DNA of 64,000 nucleotides from Apoderus coryli (Eukaryota > Arthropoda > Insecta > Coleoptera > Attelabidae): contig OU452216.1 of NCBI GenBank assembly GCA_911728435.2, positions 8,134,342 to 8,198,341 on the forward strand, given 5' to 3'. Below the pieces are notes generated by a model, which ran no database searches, was not told where the DNA came from, and saw only the letters and a program-made list of their open reading frames with translations. A program made the position numbers and the translations under genes. Positions 1 to 11,100 of the stretch are shown one piece after another. Positions within the stretch are counted from its first letter, which is position 1, and each line of letters starts with the position of its first letter.

Positions 1-82
1 AGGACGCAATGTCTTTATTAGTAGCCAAAGCCTTGACCTTCGGAGACGAATGAGGAAATCACAAATTACTAACAATTAACAT

Positions 83-1722
83 GTTATTTATTTTTATTTA
101 TTTATTGTCATTACCAAAAAAAGTCATATTAAATATTAAAATATTACAAAACACAACATAAAAACATAGAAATGTATATAACTTAATCAAAACAGAAAGT
201 CAGTGCTGAAGAATTCATCCCTGGTCAATTAAGTAGTTTTTTAATCTATTTTTGAACATTGCAAGGCTCAGTGTTTTCAAACTATCTGGCAAATGATTAT
301 AGCATGTGGGACCATAATAATTCACAGAATTTCTGCTTCTACCCAACCTCATATATTCAGGAAGAATGTCATTTTTGTTTCTGGTATTGTAGTTGTGAAC
401 TTCATCATGCCTATTTTTCACATACATAATTGAATTGTAGATATAGAGACACGGGAGTGTAATTATTTTACATTCTTTAAATTTAGGTCTGACATCCTCT
501 CTAAACTTTAACTCTGTCATTATTCGAACCACTCGTCTTTGGATTGCGAATACCCGACTAGCATGACAAGAGTGTCCCCAAATTGACAAAGCATATGAAG
601 CCACACTGTGAAAAAGGCCATAATATACTGATTTCAAAACATTAAAAGAGACTTCACCCTTCAAGCTTCGCAACATGAACACAACCTTAGACAACTTGGC
701 AATGGTAACCTCGACATGACCCGCCCAGGTTAGCTTTTGGTCCAAAGTGACACCCAAAAACTTTACCAGACCACAGGAAACAGCAACATCCGTCTCACGT
801 AATGTAAATATTTTAGTAGCTGTTTTATTGGCATTCATACAGAGTTTGTTAGCTGCAAGCCAGTCCGCAGCCCTCGACTGTGAATTAATCATACTTGAGG
901 CCAGAACATCACTCGACAGTTCCACATCGACAATAGTTGAATCGTCTGCAAATAATGTCAGGTCAGAGCATGGCAGATGTAGCGGTAAATCGTTAATGAA
1001 AATCAAAAACAATAGAGGTCCGAGCACCGAGCCCTGTGGGACTCCACAAGAGCTCAACAAGGGTTGAGAAGACTTTGACTCAAACATCGTTACGACATTT
1101 CTACCAGTGAGATAGGAACTCAGCAAACGAATCGAATCGTATCGCTCCAGTTTACCCAACAAGATATCGTGTGACACGCAATCAAACGCCTTTGTTAAAT
1201 CAAGAAAAGAAGCCCCCACAAGCCTTCTACTCTCAAAAGCGGTTATAACGCTATTTATAAAGTTTTCTATAGCCGAAACGGTGTTAAGTTTCGGTCTAAA
1301 TCCAAATTGTTTCGGAGAAAATAAATTATTTCTTTCAAAATAGTTGGCTAATTGTTTGAAGAGTATCTTTTCAAAAATTTTGCCTAGAACAGTTAGTTGT
1401 TCAATTCATCTGGAGATCCTTTTTTGAATAACGGTATAATTTTGCTAAATTTCAGACAACTCGGAAACATACCGGATGAGATCGCCAAATTAATCAATAT
1501 TGTCAATGGTATAATTATCATATCCTTAATATTATTCGATATTCGAATCAAAAATGTCTTTCCAGCTTTTATTTTTAAAAGAGTTTATTATATCTCTCAT
1601 CTCAATAAAAGATATTTCATTAAACTCAAAATTGCCAGGAATGTCAATAGACAACAAATCCAGTGGACTGATATTTGAGGATAAGTCATGGGTTAAAGTT
1701 ACTATGTTACTAATCCATCATC
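83..1722 (-). mobile_element. 5'-truncated non-LTR retrotransposon (CR1/Jockey-like)
   Basis: On the minus strand the reverse-transcriptase reading continues upstream of the main ORF: the palm-approach sequence (FGFRPKLNT-like) lies near 1300 and the linker (PLDLLSIDIPGN-like, then LFKKGSPDELNN) at 1400-1680, with frame breaks near 1400. The 3' end, at about 83-117, is a run of TAAA/TTTA units after CAATAAA, the usual 3' end of this kind of element. No endonuclease domain is visible, so the copy is 5' truncated. It lies upstream of the LAMP-like gene. It is related to the fragment at 62395-63120: both share an HNYNTRNKNDILPE-like C-terminal motif. Clade assignment is inference. Confidence 0.85.
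215..1219 (-). pseudogene. Reverse transcriptase C-terminal part of non-LTR element
   Basis: A 334-residue open stretch begins inside the RT palm. FLDLTKAFDCVSHD (residues 5-18) is motif A with the catalytic Asp; GVPQGSVLGP (59-68) is the conserved template-grip block; FADD (90-93) is the catalytic motif C. The thumb follows (VKFLGVTLDQKLTW near 150) and the C-terminal region ends in NRLKNYLIDQG just before the element's 3' UTR. The methionine is internal to the polyprotein and not a true start. All catalytic residues survive, but upstream frame breaks and lost endonuclease make the copy inactive. Confidence 0.85.
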
Positions 1723-2358
1723 ATACTTTGGGTTTAATATCTCTTGCACACTTTTGTTTAGAGGCATATTCTTGCAAAACCGTTCACTTTAGACGCATAA
1801 AAAGTTTAAGCAAAAGTAAACAGGGAATTTAAAAAAAAGTAAAAAAATTGATTGGTGCCAATGGCGTAAAAATTGTCACTAACCCCTATAGCAAGCCACT
1901 GGTTCATTTTTTAAAAATATTGTATATGCCAAAATATGGTTTTTTAGAGAAGACAGCGTTCACTAAATTTGAAAAAATATTCACAGGCGTTTTTAAGTTA
2001 TGAGAAATTTACGATTTTAAAAATGATCCCTCGTAAATATTTTCAAACCTTGTAAAAATACCGCCCACTTGTTTCTTCAAAATTTCACAAGGTCCTTTAT
2101 TGGTTATTTCAGTGGTATTCTATCCACTATAGAACATTATTTTAAATTTTATGACAAACTAAGTACTACCCAAATTTTAATATCACATCTAAAAAGCACT
2201 TAAAATTCAATTTGTTTTAAAATATTAAAAACCTAAATACAACGTTTCTTTTTCGGATATTATTAGTTCGTTAAGCTCAGTTATATAGTGTTATTCCTAT
2301 AGGAAAGTAAAGTAGTGCTTTAGTCTATTCTAAGTGGTCCAGAATCAAATAGAGAGAT
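1723..2358. other. Intergenic sequence upstream of the LAMP-like gene
   Basis: AT-rich sequence with no supported ORF. A TCAGTT at 2277-2282 fits the arthropod initiator consensus and lies 77 bases before the ATG of the next gene; no convincing TATA box is placed about 30 bases before it. The promoter role is inference. Confidence 0.3.
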
Positions 2359-5160
2359 ATGTTTGTCTTCGTGTTAAAAATATTTGGTTTATTTTTACTA
2401 GGATTTGACAAGTGTAATTATGTTTTCGGTAAGTTGTAGGTATAGTTTTACCTTATAGATGCAATGTCGTGTATTATTAAAAATCAGTAAATATTGTTAC
2501 TTTAACAACTCTTCAAGCTGAAGATTCTAAAAACGTATTTCAATTTAAAAATTAGTAGCATAATTCAAAGATCTATACACTTTTGCATGCGTTTGAACCA
2601 ATTGTCGAAGCACTTTTGCCACTCTGATTGAGGTATCTCCAAAACATGCATTCCCATGAAACACACATACGTTTATTTAACGTTTATAATTACTAAACAC
2701 CTTTCCAGAAAAAGGTACAGTAAATACGTACATTTGACTTTGATATTTCACGTTACAGAACACGAATAACGAAACGTTGGTTAAATGCTTTAAAAAAACG
2801 TGTATTGAACGTATTTATGTATATATATTCAACTGTGAAATAAAACGTTATTTATACGTTTCTAAAATACGTTAATAATACGATTACACAAACGTTAATT
2901 ATTAGTTTTAAAAAACCGTTTGTGTAATCGTATTAATTACGCATTTTAGAGACATTTAAATAACGATTGATTTCACGTTGAAAGTTGCTTTTATATATTT
3001 TTGTAACGTGAAATATACGTTGATAAAATGTATGGAATAAATCAATAAAACTACCAGATTTACATTGTTGAGTTGATACAAAAGTTTGATGAAAAAATAA
3101 TGCCTTTTTTGTTAAATAGTTAAACCAAAAAATATAAACATTTGGGTGTTTTTTAATATTAAATATTGTGGTCAAATATAACTTACAAAATTATACGATA
3201 CAATAATGCACGTTTCGGCGAACTATGCCGCTTTCTGTCTCCGAAACTTACCTTGTATCGAATAATTTTTGTAATTTCTTTTTGACAATATTTTATATAA
3301 AAATATTGAATAGCACACAAAAAAAACAAACGGCTTTTTGCATATTTACAACCAACAATCCAACTTTTTGGTTTATTTTACACGTTACCTTAACTGTAAT
3401 TTTCGGATTATTATAAAATACTTAAAAAACGTCATTTTAACGTTTCTATTGTCGCCTCTAATGATCATTTTCTAACGTTATTTTAGCTATAAATACCGGT
3501 TTATTATAAATTACATAAATAACGTTTTATAAACGTTTTTAATTTTGACAATGTTTGACACGCGTTTAAAAAACACCTAAAACAAAAGTTTCTATTTTAT
3601 GGTTTATTTATAATACATATGCAACGTTAATTAAACATAATTAATGCACGTAGTTGTATTTAGATAATAAAAACACATATTTATAACGTTTAAACTGAAC
3701 GGTGTAAAATTAAACTTAAAATAAACCGTCACTTTTTTAACGTAAGCCAAATTATCAACGACTGACACGTTGAATCAACGTTTAATTTACGTATATGTGT
3801 TTACTGGGTTCTAAATGCAGCAACCGCTTCTTCAGGTGTCGAAAAACGTTGACCTCTCAGTTTGTTTTTTACGTAGTAAAAGTAAGTCAGGACTATACGG
3901 CGGATGACTCATCAAATCGATGTTTTGGGTGCTCAAAGATGCAGTTGTTTGAGCCGATTGAGAGCTCGCATTGTTGTGGTGAAGAGTGATCCGTCTTCGG
4001 CGATTAGTTTTCCTGATTTCTTGGAAGACAACTGGCAAACAAATGATTGTGTACCACTCAGAATTGACTGTTCTGCGTTGTTCTAGTGGTACGGTTGCGA
4101 CATGTCCAGTTTTTTCGAAAAAACAGGCGACCATTTGCTTGGAAGTGCTTCGTGCGCGAACAACTTTTGTTGGATTTGGCTCATCTTGAAACATTAATAC
4201 AGTCGACTGATGATTATTTTCGGGCTCATAAGCATAAATCCACGATTCATCACCTGTCACGATGTCATAGACGTGATTCGAAGCACCGCGATCGTATTTT
4301 TTGAGCATTTCTTTCGACCAATCGATACGAGCCTTTTTTGAGCGATTGACAAATAGTGTGGGATCCAACGCGAACAAATTTTTTTGACAGCCAAACGTTT
4401 ATGCAATATTGAAGACAGACCTCGTTTTGAACACAAAATTGATTGCCAATCAACGATGCTTTAGCTTTGGGTACTTTCAGGACCCGTCTTGAAACACGGA
4501 CCAAGGAGTCTAGCATGTGCGCAAGCCATTGGGACATAACTAAACCTAAAGGCGCAATGAAAGTAAATTGAATTGAAAGAAAAATTCGTTCGTTCACGCG
4601 GGCGAACTATATTTTAATTAAAATAGGGAGGATGAGTGGTTCATTATTAATGGCCATTCCGCACTCCCGGGGCGTCTCGTTCTCATTGCGAGATGAGGCG
4701 CACCAAGAGCGTACACGCTGAGACCCGAAAGATGGTGAACTATGCCTGGTCAGGACGAAGCCAGAGGAAACCCTGATGGAGGTCCGTAGCGATTCTGATG
4801 TGCAAATCGATCGTCTGAACTGGGTATAGGGGCGAAAGACTAATCTAGTAGCTGGTTCCCTCTGAAGTTTCCCTCAGGATAGCTGGTGCTCATAGAGTAC
4901 GAGTCTCATCCGGTAAAGCGAATGATTAGAGGCACTGGGGTCGAAACGATCTCAACCTATTTTCAAACTTTAAATGGGTGAGATCTCCGGCTTGCTTGAA
5001 TATTAAGCCGTGAGACACGGATCAGAGTGCCAAGTGGGCCATTTTTGGTAAGAAGACTGGCACTGTGGGATGAACCAAACGCTGAGTTAAAGCGCCTAAA
5101 TCGACGCTTATGGGATACCATGAAAGGCGTTGGTAACTTAAGACAGCAGGAAGTCGGAAT

Positions 5161-5195
<35 letters not shown>

Positions 5196-8100
5196 TTACT
5201 AGCCCTGAAAATGGATGGCGCTGAAGCTCAGTATGTATGTATTCTTTGGCTACCTAACGTTGTATGCTGGTTCCAATAATGCCTAAGGTTGTCTCAATCT
5301 CTTGATAGGTCACATGACGATCTTGCAATATCAGTTCGCGCACAGCATCAATGATTTTCAGAACAACAACTGATTTTGGATGACCTTCACGAAATTCGTC
5401 TTCGAGTGAACTACGACCACGATTGAATTCACCATACCATCGATAAAAACTGGTCCTTGATGGAGCTTCATCGCCAAAAATTGAATTAAGTTCATCCATG
5501 CACTGTTGCTGAGTTAATCCACGTCGAAAGTTGTAAAAAATAATCGCACGATAATTTAATTCGATTTTTGGGCCGAGATGAATCTTTTAAGTTACTCTAA
5601 ACAACACAAATAACGCTCGTATGTCAAAACGTTCTGAGTACGTATAACCTCAAAAATGTCCAACTCCCCCCCAGGGTTGCCAAATCCCGAAATATGAAAG
5701 GCAACCCTCGTATATGGTTTAATTCGTTTTGTTTATTTGTGTACGACAAATTGTATAAAAGAAATTTATTTTCAAGTGATGTTCGAAGACAAGGGCAGTA
5801 TTCATTCAAAAAAACAAAAAACAACAACCTGCACTCTACTTTATAAGCACTTCAAGTGTATCCACTTTAGTTTTTTAATAATACACAGATATGCTCTTAT
5901 TTTTATTAAAATACAAATTTAAAATTTATTTTATTATAGGTAAATTCAATGATATCGAGGAGACTCAACTTACCACAGAAAATTCAGTATATTTTATAAA
6001 CACCAGAAATCTGAATGGCAATATTGAAATGTCGACTTTGGATATGTTTACAACATTACCAGGAAATGTTGTTGTTGATGATGATGGCAATTCAGATACC
6101 ATAGATGCAATTCTTGACAATATTGCTAATGATTTTGTTACTGCTGAAAATGGTGAGGCCAATTTGCAATTAGAGGGTGAGATCATTAATAGGTCTATAC
6201 CTACTAGGATATCCCAACAAATTGAATTATTAAAGCTTCCATATACAATAAAAAATTGTAATTGAGATGAAAAAGGACCCCTCTTTGCAAAAACGAATTT
6301 TTTGTCATTTGGAAAATAAAGGAAAAATTTTATAAATTGAAATATTTGCGATAATGATACAGCCCTAGAAAAAATTAAAAAATGGACCCTTTTTCTAAAA
6401 AAAAAAACTACTAAAAATTAAATAACAACACAAATATAAAAAAATATAATATAAATTTGATTATAAACCATATTTTTCAAATACCCTGTATAAACATTTA
6501 TAGGGGCCTAAAATAGGGCTATACCTACTAGGATATCCCAACAAATTGAATTATTAAAGCTTCCACATACAATAAAAAATTGTAATTGAACAGCCTAGAT
6601 GAAAAAGGACCCCTCTTTGCAAAAACGAATTTTTTGTCATTTGGAAAATAAAGGAAAAATTTTATAAATTGAAATATTTGCGATAATGATACAGCCCTAG
6701 AAAAAATTAAAAAATGGACCCTTTTTCTAAAAAAAAAAACTACTAAAAATTAAATAACAACACAAATATAAAAAAATATAATATAAATTTGATTATAAAC
6801 CATATTTTTCAAATACCCTGTATAAACATTTATAGGGGCCTAAAATAGGGCTATACCTACTAGGATATCCCAACAAATTGAATTATTAAAGCTTCCACAT
6901 ACAATAAAAAATTGTAATTGAACAGCCTAGATGAAAAAGGACCCCTCTTTGCAAAAACGAATTTTTTGTCATTTGGAAAATAAAGGAAAATTTTTATAAA
7001 TTGAAATATTTGCGATAATGATACAGCCCTAGAAAAAATTAAAAAATGGACCCTTTTTCTAAAAAAAAAAAACTACTAAAAATTAAATAACAACACAAAT
7101 ATAAAAAAATATAATATAAATTTGATTATAAACCATATTTTTCAAATACCCTGTATAAACATTTATAGGGGCCTAAAATAGGGCTATACCTACTAGGATA
7201 TCCCAACAAATTGAATTATTAAAGCTTCCACATACAATAAAAAATTGTAATTGAACAGCCTAGATGAAAAAGGACCCCTCTTTGCAAAAACGAATTTTTT
7301 GTCATTTGGAAAATAAAGGAAAAATTTTATAAATTGAAATATTTGCGATAATGATACAGCCCTAGAAAAAATTAAAAAATTGACCCTTTTTCTAAAAAAA
7401 AAAAACTGCTAAAAATTAAATAACAACACAAATATAAAAAAATATAATATAAATTTGATTATAAACCATATTTTTCAAATACCCTGTATAAACATTTATA
7501 GGGGCCTAAAATAGGGCTATACCTACTAGGATATCCCAACAAATTGAATTATTAAAGCTTCCACATACAATAAAAAATTGTAATTGAACAGCCTAGATGA
7601 AAAAGGACCCCTCTTTGCAAAAACGAATTTTTTGTCATTTGGAAAATAAAGGAAAAATTTTATAAATTGAAATATTTGCGATAATGATACAGCCCTAGAA
7701 AAAATTAAAAAATGGACCCTTTTTCTAAAAAAAAAAAACTACTAAAAATTAAATAACAACACAAATATAAAAAAATATAATATAAATTTGATTATAAACC
7801 ATATTTTTCAAATACCCTGTATAAACATTTATAGGGGCCTAAAATAGGGCTATACCTACTAGGATATCCCAACAAATTGAATTATTAAAGCTTCCACATA
7901 CAATAAAAAATTGTAATTGAACAGCCTAGATGAAAAAGGACCCCTCTTTGCAAAAACGAATTTTTTGTCATTTGGAAAATAAAGGAAAAATTTTATAAAT
8001 TGAAATATTTGCGATAATGATACAGCCCTAGAAAAAATTAAAAAATTGACCCTTTTTCTAAAAAAAAAAACTGCTAAAAATTAAATAACAACACAAATAT

Positions 8101-11100
8101 AAAAAAATATAATATAAATTTGATTATAAACCATATTTTTCAAATACCCTGTATAAACATTTATAGGGGCCTAAAATAGGGCTATACCTACTAGGATATC
8201 CCAACAAATTGAATTATTAAAGCTTCCACATACAATAAAAAATTGTAATTGAACAGCCTAGATGAAAAAGGACCCCTCTTTGCAAAAACGAATTTTTTGT
8301 CATTTGGAAAATAAAGGAAAAATTTTATAAATTGAAATATTTGCGATAATGATACAGCCCTAGAAAAAATTAAAAAATGGACCCTTTTTCTAAAAAAAAA
8401 AACTACTAAAAATTAAATAACAACACAAATATAAAAAAATATAATATAAATTTGATTATAAACCATATTTTTCAAATACCCTGTATAAACATTTATAGGG
8501 GCCTAAAATAGGGCTATACCTACTAGGATATCCCAACAAATTGAATTATTAAAGCTTCCACATACAATAAAAAATTGTAATTGAACAGCCTAGATGAAAA
8601 AGGACCCCTCTTTGCAAAAACGAATTTTTTGTCATTTGGAAAATAAAGGAAAAATTTTATAAATTGAAATATTTGCGATAATGATACAGCCCTAGAAAAA
8701 ATTAAAAAATGGACCCTTTTTCTAAAAAAAAAAAACTACTAAAAATTAAATAACAACACAAATATAAAAAAATATAATATAAATTTGATTATAAACCATA
8801 TTTTTCAAATACCCTGTATAAACATTTATAGGGGCCTAAAATAGGGCTATACCTACTAGGATATCCCAACAAATTGAATTATTAAAGCTTCCACATACAA
8901 TAAAAAATTGTAATTGAACAGCCTAGATGAAAAAGGACCCCTCTTTGCAAAAACGAATTTTTTGTCATTTGGAAAATAAAGGAAAAATTTTATAAATTGA
9001 AATATTTGCGATAATGATACAGCCCTAGAAAAAATTAAAAAATTGACCCTTTTTCTAAAAAAAAAAAACTACTAAAAATTAAATAACAACACAAATATAA
9101 AAAAATATAATATAAATTTGATTATAAACCATATTTTTCAAATACCCTGTATAAACATTTATAGGGGCCTAAAATAGGGCTATACCTACTAGGATATCCC
9201 AACAAATTGAATTATTAAAGCTTCCACATACAATAAAAAATTGTAATTGAACAGCCTAGATGAAAAAGGACCCCTCTTTGCAAAAACGAACTTTTTGTCT
9301 TTTGGAAAATAAAGAAAATTTTTTATAAATTGAAATATTTGCGATAATGATACAGCCCTAGAAAAAATTAAAAAATGGACCCTTTTTCTTGGAATTTTTA
9401 TATTTTAATCATATATTTTGTTATGCCATTAACTTCCTGGTACCGATGAAAACATCAACAGTTTTGTCAAAGGTTAAACTTTCACTGTTATCACATCAAA
9501 ATATGCATAAGCGAATTTATTCGCATAGAAATACAACGATCTCGAATTTGTTAGATTCTATTGAAATTTCTTAAAATTCCCAACAGGGATTACCGAAAAC
9601 TGTTGCTAATTGAAAGGAAACAGGAGAGTTGGTGTAATTCTAAAATGTTCAGTTTTATTTTGGTTCTGATTTTTACGACCGTAGAATTGTAGTTTACGAT
9701 TATGACTTGGTTTTATTTATCGGAAATGAAATTAAATGCATGTATAAACAGATAATAATAAAAATATTCCCCGCATTAAGGAAACAAAGATAAAGATGTA
9801 GAGAGCCTGATAGATATATCAAGAAATTTGACGATGAAACGGTTATTAATAATGTAAATCCGTATGCTAAAATTATTTTATATGGTGGTATAACATCGCT
9901 ATTTGAAATAGGACACCCTGTATATTTTTAATTTTCGAATTTCCTGTGCGGGAAAGTAAAATCAAAATATCTTTTTAGGCCACAAAAATACACAACAGCC
10001 CGAAACTACATCTGCAAAACCAAGGGAGTCTAATGAAATAGCTGAAGACAATATTGAGGATCTGGCATCTTTCATGACCTTAGATCCAAGTTTTGATAAA
10101 ATCCATTTAAATACTGACAATCAATACGTGAACGATGCAGTGATATTGGACGTTTCATCAATATTTAATGAAAGGGATAACTTTGAATTGCCACAAAATC
10201 AAAGCTATGAAGATTTAACTAATGATGAGTCAACAACCCAATCAACTACACTGCTATGGTTGATTGACGACGATTCCACAATTACGAACTCATTGAATGC
10301 TGAAACTACTCCAAGTTTCGTAGAAGACCAATATCAAACTGAATTCAACTTCCCTACAATTTACAATGATCCAACATCTACAAGTTCCTCATCGATTGAC
10401 GATACCCAAATCACTGATTCCTTTGGACTAATAAATAAAAGTGTAATTGCAAATCAAAATTATACCGAAAACGTTACGTTACCAAACGAGTCAGAACTTC
10501 TATTGGGAACAACAACTGAATCGAGTACAATGGGTAATTTACTTACAACTGATACAGAAACATTGGAACCACAGTTTACAAAAATATCCCTACAACCAAC
10601 ACAAGAATCAACAAACAATCAATGGTTTATCGAAGATTCTTCAAGAGAAGATAGAAGTTTCATCCAAACAACAGAAGAATCAACACCGATGAATTCTTCT
10701 CTTGAAAATGGAAGTGTATCATTTGATTTTGAAGATGATCTTCCAGATGATGTGGAAATTCAGATATCAAAGGAAATTACGGAGGATTCTAATGATAAAA
10801 CATTGAATAGTGTTTCTGATAGTTTAGGAAACAAAACCACAAACAAAATTTCGATTAATAGTATTAGAGATGATTTTGAAGAAAATAAAAATACTAACAT
10901 AATGAAAGTATCTCGAAAGAAGCAACTCATTGATAATATTAATGATGATGGGTCGTATAGAGTTTCATGTATTGTCTCAAAGATCTTCAAGCATGCCGCG
11001 AATTTTTCTATTAGGATTTTGAGAGAGGTAAGATCAAAGTTTTAGTTGTTTGTTTGAATTCCAATTTATCATGTTCTTTATTTCTTTCAGAATGTAATTT

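Larger units (their letters stand above)
2577..5710 (-). mobile_element. mariner transposon copy A, interrupted twice
   Basis: The 5' TIR (GAGGGTTGCC..., with TA flank at 5711-5712) is at the high-coordinate end. Coding blocks run leftwards: FYNFRRGLTQQQCMDELNSI near 5550-5480, the helix-turn-helix region to IETTLGI at 5260, then SILHKRLAVKKICSRWIPH near 4410-4330, then VTGDESWIYAYEP (catalytic Asp) and HHNNASSQ and PPYSPDL (second and third acidic positions; HDNAxSH has become HHNNASS), and finally HVLEIPQSEWQKCFDNWFKR at 2641-2585. The order matches a D,D34D mariner transposase of about 345 residues. It is split by a 28S rRNA segment (4465-5228) and by a TIR element (2653-3808). The 3' TIR is not recognisable. 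It lies in intron 1 of the LAMP-like gene. Confidence 0.9.

Noticed and set aside
747..1067. 106-residue + ORF
   Set aside because: Antisense shadow of the non-LTR RT at 215-1219.
4265..4597. 110-residue minus-strand ORF across the mariner/28S border
   Set aside because: Its first half is antisense 28S rRNA and only the last part is mariner, in the wrong frame; not a gene.
6190..9388. CRISPR-like repeat array
   Set aside because: Units are 333 bases of contiguous satellite with no spacers, in a eukaryotic intron.
10447..10990. Short ORFs inside exon 3 of the LAMP-like gene
   Set aside because: Other-frame shadows of the spliced reading, which continues in frame over five junctions.
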